This document shows positions 1-5,124 of a stretch of 5,124 bases of DNA, one piece after another (position 1 is the first letter of the stretch; each line of letters opens with the position of its first letter). The translations under genes and the position numbers were made by a program. Under the pieces are notes generated by a model. It did no database searches. It had not been told where the DNA came from and saw only the letters and a list, made by a program, of their open reading frames with translations. The DNA comes from Saprospiraceae bacterium. Its GTDB lineage: Bacteria > Bacteroidota > Bacteroidia > Chitinophagales > Saprospiraceae. The stretch spans positions 1 to 5,124 of the forward strand of contig CANETR010000206.1 of assembly GCA_947441325.1 (NCBI GenBank), in the 5' to 3' direction.

Positions 1-406
1 AGATAAAAAGCCTCGTTTTCTGCCGCTTGTTTATCGTACAGATGATGATGAAATTAATTTAAATACAGCAATTGAGCAGCTTAATCAGATTAGTCTGCCG
101 GATGTTGTCGTATTGGGAATGGGCAATGACGGGCATTTTGCTTCCTTGTTTCCCGCCGACCCTGCCTCAGAACAAAGCCTTAGACAAATCAACGCAGATG
201 CTTTGCTTTATACAAAGGCGCCTCAATTTCCGCATTCGCGCATTTCGCATTCCTGGGCCTACCTCAGACAAGCCGGAAAGCTATATTTACACATTACCGG
301 AAATGATAAAAGAGATTTGATTCGAAATCAACATAAAGGCAAACTGCCTATTGATACGGTGTTAAATGATAAAGAAACAAGTGTTGAAATATTTTGGTCA
401 AACTAA
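1..406 (+). CDS. pgl: 6-phosphogluconolactonase, C-terminal part (5' end outside window)
   Basis: This enzyme hydrolyses 6-phospho-D-glucono-1,5-lactone to 6-phosphogluconate in the cytoplasm, the step after glucose-6-phosphate dehydrogenase. The frame is open from base 2 and gives 134 residues before the TAA at 404-406. The family usually has about 220-240 residues, so roughly the first 100 are missing to the left. The best evidence is the active-site signature LGMGNDGHFASLFP at visible residues 36-49, which matches the GMGxDGHxASLFP motif of the DevB/SOL-type lactonases (glucosamine-6-phosphate isomerase-like fold) and includes the conserved Asp and His. Further on, HSRISHSWAYLRQA followed by LYLHITGNDKRDLI matches the second conserved block (R-[IM]-[ST]...; hydrophobic strand, then TGxxK). 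Although GlcN6P deaminases share the fold, this signature and the downstream edd and eda support lactonase. The ATG at 113 is internal to the domain and is not the start. The edd start follows 8 nt after the stop, so the two are probably co-transcribed. Confidence 0.93.
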   Translation, partial: DKKPRFLPLVYRTDDDEINLNTAIEQLNQISLPDVVVLGMGNDGHFASLFPADPASEQSLRQINADALLYTKAPQFPHSRISHSWAYLRQAGKLYLHITGNDKRDLIRNQHKGKLPIDTVLNDKETSVEIFWSN

Positions 407-414
407 TCAAATAT

Positions 415-2208
415 ATGCTACATCATACAATTAAAAAAGTAACGGACAGAATTATAGAAAGGAGCAGCGAATTGCGCGCTGAATACCTGAATCAGATGCT
501 TGAAGCCGAATTATCCGTTGTTCATCGCGCAAAGCTCGATTGTGGCAATCTTGCCCATGGTTTTGCAGCCTGTTCCCAACATGAAAAAGACCTGCTAGCC
601 GCCAGCGAAAAGCCCAATCTGGCAATTGTTACTGCTTACAACGATATGTTGTCGGCACATAAGCCCTATGAACATTATCCGCAGCTTATTAGAGATGCTG
701 CGCTGAAATACGGAGCCACGGCTCAGGTTGCAGGTGGCGTACCTGCAATGTGCGATGGTATTACGCAGGGGCAGCCGGGCATGGACCTCTCGCTTTTGAG
801 CCGCGATGTTATTGCCTTTTCAACAGTCGTTGCCTTATCGCACAATATGTTCGATGGAACGCTCTGTTTGGGTATCTGCGATAAAATCGTTCCGGGACAG
901 CTTATCGGTTCGCTAAAGTTTGCTCATTTGCCCACGATTTTTGTCCCAGGCGGACCAATGACTACTGGCATTTCGAATGACGAGAAGGCCGAAATCAGAA
1001 ACAAATTTGCACAGGGATTGATAGGTCGTGAAGAATTACTGGCAGGAGAATCAGCTTCTTATCACTCGGCAGGTACCTGTACCTTCTACGGCACAGCAAA
1101 CAGCAATCAGATGTTGATGGAAATGATGGGACTACATCTGCCTTCTTCCTCCTTTGTGAATCCGGGTACCGATTTGCGCACTGCGCTCAATGAGGAGGCA
1201 GTTCGTCAGCTCATCGAAAATATCAAAAATAAAAGGCCACTTTACAAGGTCATCGATGAAAAAAGTATGGTCAATGCCATCATTGGACTTTTGGCAACTG
1301 GCGGTTCAACCAATCATACCCTGCATTTGCCAGCAATAGCCAAAGCTGCAGGAATTATAATCGACTGGCAGGATTTTGCCGAACTTTCAGCAGTCATTCC
1401 ATCCATTACCAAGGTTTATCCAAATGGAAAAGCCGATATCAACCATTTTCACGCTGCCGGCGGAATGGCCTATGTAATCAGAACCCTTCGAGATAATGGG
1501 CTCATGCACGATGAGGTAAATACCATTGTAGGGGAGGGCATGGCCGATTACACCAAAGAACCCAAGCTCGATTCGGTAGGTAAAATTTATTTTACAGAAG
1601 GAGCTGTTGAATCATTGGATAAAAATATCATCCGTTCTGCCGATGAGCCTTTTAATCCCGAGGGCGGTATAAAACTGGTGCAGGGCAACCTTGGCAAAGC
1701 CGTGGTAAAAGTATCTGCGGTTGCGCCCGAAAATTATGTTGTCGAAGCAGAAGCAGTAGTTTTCGATGATCAGGCAGATCTGCTTGCTGCATTCAAGAAA
1801 GGTGAATTGCACAAAGATTTTGTCGCAGTATTGCGTTTTCAGGGACCCAAAGCCAAGGGAATGCCCGAGTTGCACAAGCTTACGCCAACTTTGAGCGTCC
1901 TGCAGAATTTTGGTTTTAAAGTAGCCCTTGTGACCGATGGACGTATGTCGGGTGCATCGGGTAAGGTGCCTGCAGCCATTCATCTCAGCCCCGAGGCTAT
2001 CGATGGGGGTATACTGCCCAGACTACAAACAGGCGATATCGTACGGCTTGATTGTAATACCGGTACACTGGAATGTAAAAATTATGAAGCAATTATGAAA
2101 AGGGAAGCCGTTCCTAATCCACAGCCAGAAAAAGGCATGGGCCGTGAACTTTTCGATAGAGTCCGTATGCTCTTGACCAGTAGCGAAAGCGGTGCAAGCA
2201 TCTTTTAA
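415..2208 (+). CDS. edd: 6-phosphogluconate dehydratase (Entner-Doudoroff)
   Basis: This cytoplasmic Fe-S dehydratase converts 6-phosphogluconate to 2-keto-3-deoxy-6-phosphogluconate (KDPG), the committed step of the Entner-Doudoroff pathway. It belongs to the IlvD/Edd family. From the ATG at 415 it has 597 residues, close to the roughly 603 of E. coli Edd as I remember it, and it is collinear throughout. Conserved blocks include VTDRIIERS (9-17), [11 protein letters not shown] (43-53), [15 protein letters not shown] (75-89), [14 protein letters not shown] (107-120), SHNMFDG (142-148), ICDKIVPG (154-161), [14 protein letters not shown] (220-233), [10 protein letters not shown] (292-301), [14 protein letters not shown] (337-350) and [13 protein letters not shown] (507-519). 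Cys155 and Cys222 match the positions of the Fe-S cluster ligands in this family, with Cys113 a likely third. These blocks separate it from dihydroxy-acid dehydratase IlvD. An in-frame TTG at 394 would extend it by 7 residues into pgl. I prefer ATG 415 because VTDRIIERS then falls at nearly the same distance from the start as in E. coli Edd. No Shine-Dalgarno sequence is visible. Confidence 0.98.
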   Translation: MLHHTIKKVTDRIIERSSELRAEYLNQMLEAELSVVHRAKLDCGNLAHGFAACSQHEKDLLAASEKPNLAIVTAYNDMLSAHKPYEHYPQLIRDAALKYGATAQVAGGVPAMCDGITQGQPGMDLSLLSRDVIAFSTVVALSHNMFDGTLCLGICDKIVPGQLIGSLKFAHLPTIFVPGGPMTTGISNDEKAEIRNKFAQGLIGREELLAGESASYHSAGTCTFYGTANSNQMLMEMMGLHLPSSSFVNPGTDLRTALNEEAVRQLIENIKNKRPLYKVIDEKSMVNAIIGLLATGGSTNHTLHLPAIAKAAGIIIDWQDFAELSAVIPSITKVYPNGKADINHFHAAGGMAYVIRTLRDNGLMHDEVNTIVGEGMADYTKEPKLDSVGKIYFTEGAVESLDKNIIRSADEPFNPEGGIKLVQGNLGKAVVKVSAVAPENYVVEAEAVVFDDQADLLAAFKKGELHKDFVAVLRFQGPKAKGMPELHKLTPTLSVLQNFGFKVALVTDGRMSGASGKVPAAIHLSPEAIDGGILPRLQTGDIVRLDCNTGTLECKNYEAIMKREAVPNPQPEKGMGRELFDRVRMLLTSSESGASIF

Positions 2209-2219
2209 AAATATAGTTT

Positions 2220-2792
2220 ATGAATTATCAAAACGGCATTGAAGCCATATTGACAGCTAATAGCAGAATTCCTGTAGTTACTTTTAGCAGCAGCAATCAG
2301 GTAGCATCTGTGCTTGAGCAGCTCGAGGCGGCATCTGTAAGTTGCATAGAAATCACACTACGGACAGAGGCAGCCTGGGAAGCAATTGAACATTGTAAGA
2401 AAATTGCCAAATCTGCTTTTAAAGTAGGCGTTGGAACCCTTGTAAATGCCGAGCAAGTTGAGCGTTGTAAATCTTTGGGTGTAGATTTTATGGTGAGCCC
2501 CGGCTCTAGCGCTTCCCTCATCGATGCCATGCAAAAGTCAGGAATAGCCTATCTGCCCGGAGTGATGACTCCAACAGAGATTATTTCTGCATTGGAAAAA
2601 GACTGCGGATTTTTGAAGCTTTTTCCTTGTAATTTGGCAGGAGGAATTACGGCACTCAAAACTTATGCTTCGGTTTTTCCGCAGATAAAATTTTGTCCCA
2701 CAGGCGGGCTCACTGCCGAAAATCATGAGGAAGTTCTGGCCCTTAAAAATGTCATATCCGTAGGTGGTTCCTGGCTTTGTGAAGTTAAATAA
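2220..2792 (+). CDS. eda: KDPG aldolase (2-dehydro-3-deoxyphosphogluconate aldolase), short C-terminus
   Basis: This class I (Schiff-base) aldolase cleaves KDPG to pyruvate and glyceraldehyde-3-phosphate, completing the Entner-Doudoroff pathway in the cytoplasm; the active form is normally a trimer. The 190-residue product is a single (beta/alpha)8 aldolase domain. Visible key residues are Glu44 in IEITLRTE (general acid/base), Lys133 in FLKLFPC (Schiff-base lysine), the VGVGTLVN strand (69-76), VSPG (92-95), PGVMTP (113-118), CPTGGL (159-164) with Thr161, and VGGSWL (181-186) with Ser184. Their numbering is almost that of E. coli Eda. Eda also acts on 4-hydroxy-2-oxoglutarate in some bacteria, but the context favours KDPG. 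The oddity is that the protein stops only four residues after GGSWL, whereas E. coli Eda (213 residues) continues for about 23 more as a C-terminal helix. No other frame in the 36 nt downstream restores that tail. The gene starts 11 nt after edd stops, which suggests one transcript and possibly coupled translation. Confidence 0.96.
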   Translation: MNYQNGIEAILTANSRIPVVTFSSSNQVASVLEQLEAASVSCIEITLRTEAAWEAIEHCKKIAKSAFKVGVGTLVNAEQVERCKSLGVDFMVSPGSSASLIDAMQKSGIAYLPGVMTPTEIISALEKDCGFLKLFPCNLAGGITALKTYASVFPQIKFCPTGGLTAENHEEVLALKNVISVGGSWLCEVK

Positions 2793-2828
2793 CAGCAGTT
2801 TTATATCATAAAATAATTCAGAAATATT

Positions 2829-4610
2829 ATGAAAAAAATCAGTTTACTTTTGTTTTTCTTGCTGGCTTCATTTTATGTGAAAGCACAACTTTATCCTGTT
2901 ACTTTTCAGGTAAATATGAGTTCCCAGACAGTTGGCGGTCAGGTATCTGTAGCAGGGAATTTTCAAGTTGCAGCCGGCTTTCCGTCTAATTGGGACCCCA
3001 GTGCAACTGCTATGAGCGATGCCAATGGCGACTCTATTTATAATGTCACCCTCAATTTGCCTGCTGGCAGCTATGAATATAAATTTATCAATGGGACAGC
3101 CTGGGGCACTGACGAAACTGTTCCCGGCGCCTGTGCCACAGCTGGAAATCGTTCTGTTACAATCAACGGGAATACGGTACTTCCGTCAGTATGTTTTGGT
3201 ACATGCAATGTCTGCGCATCTTCGGCCGATACAGTCAATGTAACCTTTTCGGTCAATATGCGCGATGTGATTGTCAATGGAGGTACGGTCGATACTGTTT
3301 CCGTTGCCGGTAATTTTCAGAGTGAGGTAGTTGGGCAAAGTTGGACAGACTGGTCGCCCGGACAAATACTGCTCACGGATCCCGACGGAGATTTTATTTA
3401 TAGCCGGACGCTGCGTATGCCGGAGGGTTTTTATGAGTATAAATTTATCAATGGTACAGCCTGGGGCGATGATGAAATCGTTCCTTTGGCCTGTCAGTGG
3501 AATCAAAACCGTTCAGTCAATATCGATACAATCAATAATGCACAAATTGTATTGCCACCGGTATGTTATGCCAGCTGTGATCCATGTTTGCAGGTAGATA
3601 CGGTAGAAGTAACCTTTTCTGTAAATATGCGCGACCTTATCCGCCAGGGCATCAATGTCGATACTGTTTCAGTTGCAGGCAGTTTTCAAAGTGAGGTATT
3701 GGGTCAAAGCTGGCCCGATTGGTCACCTGGTCAGTTTTTGCTGAGCGACAACGATGGAGATTCGGTTTATTCAGCCACTGTTCGCTTCAAAGAAGGCTTT
3801 TATGAATATAAATTTGTGAACGGAACAGCCTGGGGACTGGATGAAACCGTACCTTTCGACTGTCAGTGGAATACAAACCGTTTTTTGGATATCGATACTG
3901 TGAATAATGTTCAGATTGATCTGCCAACGGTCTGTTACTCCAGCTGTATTGTGTGTAATCCCAGCCAATATACCGATACCATACAGGTCACTTTCCGCCT
4001 CGATATGCGCGACTTTATTATAGCCGGTGGAACAGTAAATTCACCCAGTGTTGCCGGTAATTTCCTTAGCGAAGTAATAGGGCAGAGCTGGACCGATTGG
4101 TCGCCTCTGCAGGCAACTTTAACTGATTTAGACGGCGATAGCATTTACACTACAACGCTCAGGTTTTTGGAAGGAAACTATCAGTACAAGTTTTTCAATG
4201 CCGTGACTCAGGAAATTGTCCCAGCTGCCTGCGCTCAAAATGGCAATAGGTTTTTCAGTATTGATACCAGCAACAATCAGTCAATATCGATGCAGGCGGT
4301 CTGTTTTTCTTCCTGTTCTGCCTGCGCTGCTATTGTCATCTCCGCCGCTGAAAATCTAGCTTCAGATCAGCCGATTATGGAAATTTATCCAAACCCAATG
4401 AGCCATAGTGCTACTGTTCTATTGAAAAATAACAGAGAAGCATACAGCCTGTCAGTCTATGATTCAAAAGGAAGTCTTTGTATTCAGGCAAATGCTGTAG
4501 CTGGATCGGATATTAGCATTGAAAAAGGAGCATTGAAATCAGGAATCTATTTTGTCAGACTTCTCTGTGAGGATGGAAAATATTTCAGTAAAGTACTGAT
4601 GATAGAATAA
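2829..4610 (+). CDS. Secreted four-repeat CBM20/48-like protein with T9SS type A sorting domain
   Basis: The 593-residue product appears to be exported and then secreted or anchored at the surface by the type IX system. A signal peptide (KK at 2-3, hydrophobic 4-16, VKA|Q with predicted cleavage after Ala19) is followed by four tandem repeats at about residues 22-130, 135-253, 258-376 and 384-499. A C-terminal sorting domain covers about 514-593, with EIYPNP (518-523), LSVYDSKG (541-548), SGIYFVRL (571-578) and GKYFSKVLMIE at the end. Repeats share VTFxVxM, SVAGNFQ, SWTDWSPGQ, L(T/S)DxDGDxxY, EGxYEYKFINGTAWGxDExVP and four cysteines. AGNF, DWSP, DGD and YEYKF resemble immunoglobulin-like starch/glycogen-binding modules of the CBM20/CBM48 kind; this family assignment is from memory of the motifs and not a search. 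There is no catalytic domain, so binding or a structural role is more likely than hydrolysis. The gene starts 36 nt after eda. It could be read from the operon transcript or from its own promoter; I see no convincing promoter. The start is supported by the signal peptide. Confidence 0.92.
   Translation: MKKISLLLFFLLASFYVKAQLYPVTFQVNMSSQTVGGQVSVAGNFQVAAGFPSNWDPSATAMSDANGDSIYNVTLNLPAGSYEYKFINGTAWGTDETVPGACATAGNRSVTINGNTVLPSVCFGTCNVCASSADTVNVTFSVNMRDVIVNGGTVDTVSVAGNFQSEVVGQSWTDWSPGQILLTDPDGDFIYSRTLRMPEGFYEYKFINGTAWGDDEIVPLACQWNQNRSVNIDTINNAQIVLPPVCYASCDPCLQVDTVEVTFSVNMRDLIRQGINVDTVSVAGSFQSEVLGQSWPDWSPGQFLLSDNDGDSVYSATVRFKEGFYEYKFVNGTAWGLDETVPFDCQWNTNRFLDIDTVNNVQIDLPTVCYSSCIVCNPSQYTDTIQVTFRLDMRDFIIAGGTVNSPSVAGNFLSEVIGQSWTDWSPLQATLTDLDGDSIYTTTLRFLEGNYQYKFFNAVTQEIVPAACAQNGNRFFSIDTSNNQSISMQAVCFSSCSACAAIVISAAENLASDQPIMEIYPNPMSHSATVLLKNNREAYSLSVYDSKGSLCIQANAVAGSDISIEKGALKSGIYFVRLLCEDGKYFSKVLMIE
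2892..4325 (+). repeat. Four tandem in-frame repeats of about 360 bp within the exported protein gene
   Basis: The units lie at about 2892-3218, 3231-3587, 3600-3956 and 3978-4325. Measured at the YEYKF motif (residues 82, 202, 325, 451), the periods are 120, 123 and 126 residues. Units 2 and 3 are the closest, about 70% identical in protein by my hand alignment (roughly 35 differences in 120). Unit 1 is shorter between its first and second cysteine and has a different SNWDPSAT stretch in place of SWTDWSPGQ. Unit 4 lacks the GTAWGxDE segment. At DNA level the best-kept core is the YEYKFINGTAWG stretch (about 3072-3107, 3432-3467 and 3801-3836). Third-position differences elsewhere show that the duplications are old and not assembly artefacts. 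Confidence 0.9.
4368..4607 (+). other. T9SS type A (Por) C-terminal sorting domain coding segment
   Basis: These last 80 residues form the small beta-sandwich tag recognised by the type IX secretion system at the outer membrane. It is usually cleaved off by a PorU-type sortase, leaving the cargo released or attached to A-LPS. Supporting motifs are IYPNP at the domain start, a central L-x-V-Y-D-x-x-G strand-turn, a SGIYFVRL strand and a terminal K-V-L-M-I-E strand. The segment before it (residues 500-513) looks like a short linker. The tag implies that the genome elsewhere encodes PorV, SprA, GldKLMN and related components, none of which is in this window. Confidence 0.9.
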
Positions 4611-4636
4611 CTTTTAACAAACATTTTAGTGAATGA

Positions 4637-4675
4637 AATTCCTCGGAACGGATAGGTTTCGGGGAATTTTTTTTT
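4637..4675 (+). terminator. Strong rho-independent terminator after the repeat-protein gene
   Basis: The left arm 4637-4649 (aattcctcggaac) pairs with 4656-4668 (gtttcggggaatt) to make a 13-bp stem with two G-U wobbles and a 6-nt loop (ggatag). A run of nine T residues (4667-4675) begins in the last stem bases and continues beyond. It sits 26 nt after the stop at 4610, so it ends the transcript carrying the repeat-protein gene and probably any read-through from the pgl-edd-eda operon. Confidence 0.93.
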
Positions 4676-4687
4676 GTTCAAAACATA

Positions 4688-4740
4688 GATTAATAACAGC
4701 CAAAACAAGATAAATATGTTAGTTTTGGCTGTTGTTAATT
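4688..4740. repeat. 19-bp inverted repeat in the convergent intergenic region
   Basis: The arms 4688-4706 and 4722-4740 pair over 19 bp. The inner 12 bp (aacagccaaaac / gttttggctgtt) are perfect and the outer part has two G-U type wobbles. The loop is 15 nt (4707-4721). No T-run follows on the + strand. On the minus strand the sequence just beyond the stem reads TATGTTTTG, a weak T-rich tail, so it may serve as the terminator of the convergent gene whose stop codon is at 4800-4802. Other possibilities are a protein-binding palindrome or the remnant of a small mobile repeat. The structure is clear; its function is inference. Confidence 0.75.
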
Positions 4741-4799
4741 ATAGTAAAAATATAATAAATAATTGAATGTCATTAAAATGTGTTTTTTTGTATTGCTAA

Positions 4800-5124
4800 T
4801 TATTGCTTTGATTTTTTTTCGATTTTTTTAAATTGGGTTTTCAATTTTTCTATTGTAAATTGGTTTATTCCGATAAATATTTTTTGATTTGATAGAAACA
4901 AATTTATGATGTTTAATGCTGTTTCATAATCTTTATTGCGTTCAATTAATTCCTTTAAGACAATTGGCATTAGAATATGGGATTGTTCAATGCGATCGGT
5001 AATCATATAATAAATTCGTTTATATGCATTTTCTTTTTCAACCCACATCTTCAACTCTTGATATGAATCTTCTAAAAGAAAAAATTGGCTTGGTAAATCT
5101 ATTTCATATAACTTTGGTTCTGTC
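4800..5124 (-). CDS. Hypothetical protein, C-terminal part (5' end outside window)
   Basis: I do not recognise this gene. On the minus strand a frame is open from the right edge of the window (first full codon 5121-5123) to a TAA at 4800-4802. It gives 107 visible residues with no stop, so the start lies outside the window; the TTG at 5052-5054 is internal to this frame and need not be the start. The product is rich in Lys, Glu, Ile and Asn and looks soluble and mostly helical. Visible stretches are YEIDLPSQFFLLEDSYQELK near the left of the visible part, MITDRIEQSH, a LKELIERNKDYETALNIINL helix, and a basic tail ending in KKIEKKSKQ. No signal peptide, membrane segment or catalytic motif can be seen in this part. 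Base composition (about 22-27% GC in counted lines) is far lower than that of the genes to the left. It converges on the repeat-protein gene. The coding call rests on frame length in AT-rich DNA and a protein-like residue pattern. Confidence 0.65.
   Translation of the reverse strand, partial: TEPKLYEIDLPSQFFLLEDSYQELKMWVEKENAYKRIYYMITDRIEQSHILMPIVLKELIERNKDYETALNIINLFLSNQKIFIGINQFTIEKLKTQFKKIEKKSKQ

Noticed and set aside
72..320. Open frame on the + strand overlapping the pgl fragment
   Set aside because: It overlaps the lactonase signature in another frame, has no recognisable motif and would compete with a well-supported gene.
394..414. Upstream TTG start for edd at 394, overlapping the end of pgl by 13 nt
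   Set aside because: ATG 415 places the conserved VTDRIIERS block at nearly the same distance from the start as in E. coli Edd, and the extra seven residues have no counterpart there.
1612..1983. 123-codon minus-strand frame inside edd
   Set aside because: It is antisense to the conserved Edd coding sequence, is Cys/His/Phe-rich in the manner of reverse-strand shadows, and shows no domain motif.
2776..2828. Possible Bacteroidetes-type promoter (TTTG near 2776, TATATCAT near 2810) before the exported protein gene
   Set aside because: The -7 element does not match TAnnTTTG, and such AT-rich matches are common by chance, so I could not support a promoter.
3186..3506. Minus-strand frame across repeats 1-2, with similar frames in later repeats
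   Set aside because: These arise from the repeated coding sequence read backwards; their similarity to one another is explained by the sense-strand duplication.
2892..4325. CRISPR-like or mobile repeat explanation for the periodic sequence
   Set aside because: The period is about 360 bp, in frame, and follows protein motifs with third-position drift. There are no short identical repeats with unique spacers and no transposase.
4741..4799. Promoter or small RNA in the AT-rich stretch before the convergent stop codon
   Set aside because: No TAnnTTTG element with a spaced TTTG and no further stable stem was visible; the stretch is simply AT-rich.

Overview
The window most likely comes from a member of the Bacteroidota (Bacteroidetes). 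Three things suggest this. One gene encodes a secreted protein with a C-terminal type IX secretion (Por) sorting domain, a system largely confined to that phylum, and a typical Bacteroidetes signal peptide ending in VKA|Q. The gene starts lack a Shine-Dalgarno sequence and have A/T-rich upstream stretches, as is usual there. The coding regions on the left are about 40-50% GC in the lines I counted by hand. I cannot name a genus.

Layout. Bases 1-2792 hold three closely packed + strand genes of the oxidative Entner-Doudoroff route: the 3' end of pgl (6-phosphogluconolactonase, cut by the window edge), edd (6-phosphogluconate dehydratase, complete) and eda (KDPG aldolase, complete but short at its C-terminus). 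The gaps are 8 and 11 nt, so this is very probably one operon. A glucose-6-phosphate dehydrogenase gene (zwf) may lie upstream, but it is not visible. Together the three enzymes convert 6-phosphogluconolactone to pyruvate and glyceraldehyde-3-phosphate.

Bases 2829-4610, 36 nt after eda, encode a 593-residue exported protein: signal peptide, four tandem beta-sandwich repeats of about 120 residues that resemble CBM20/CBM48-type starch/glycogen-binding modules, and a T9SS type A sorting domain. Each repeat carries the same four-cysteine pattern. A strong rho-independent terminator follows at 4637-4675. A second, 19-bp inverted repeat lies at 4688-4740.

Bases 4741-5124 are much more AT-rich (roughly 25% GC by hand count in coding lines). 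They hold the 3' end of a convergent minus-strand gene of unknown function that runs off the right edge. This change in composition and orientation marks a boundary between the core metabolic operon and different, possibly accessory, DNA.

I see no clear undescribed system. The best candidates for a second look are the Cys-patterned repeat protein and its position next to the Entner-Doudoroff genes, the short Eda, the long intergenic inverted repeat, and the AT-rich orphan gene.
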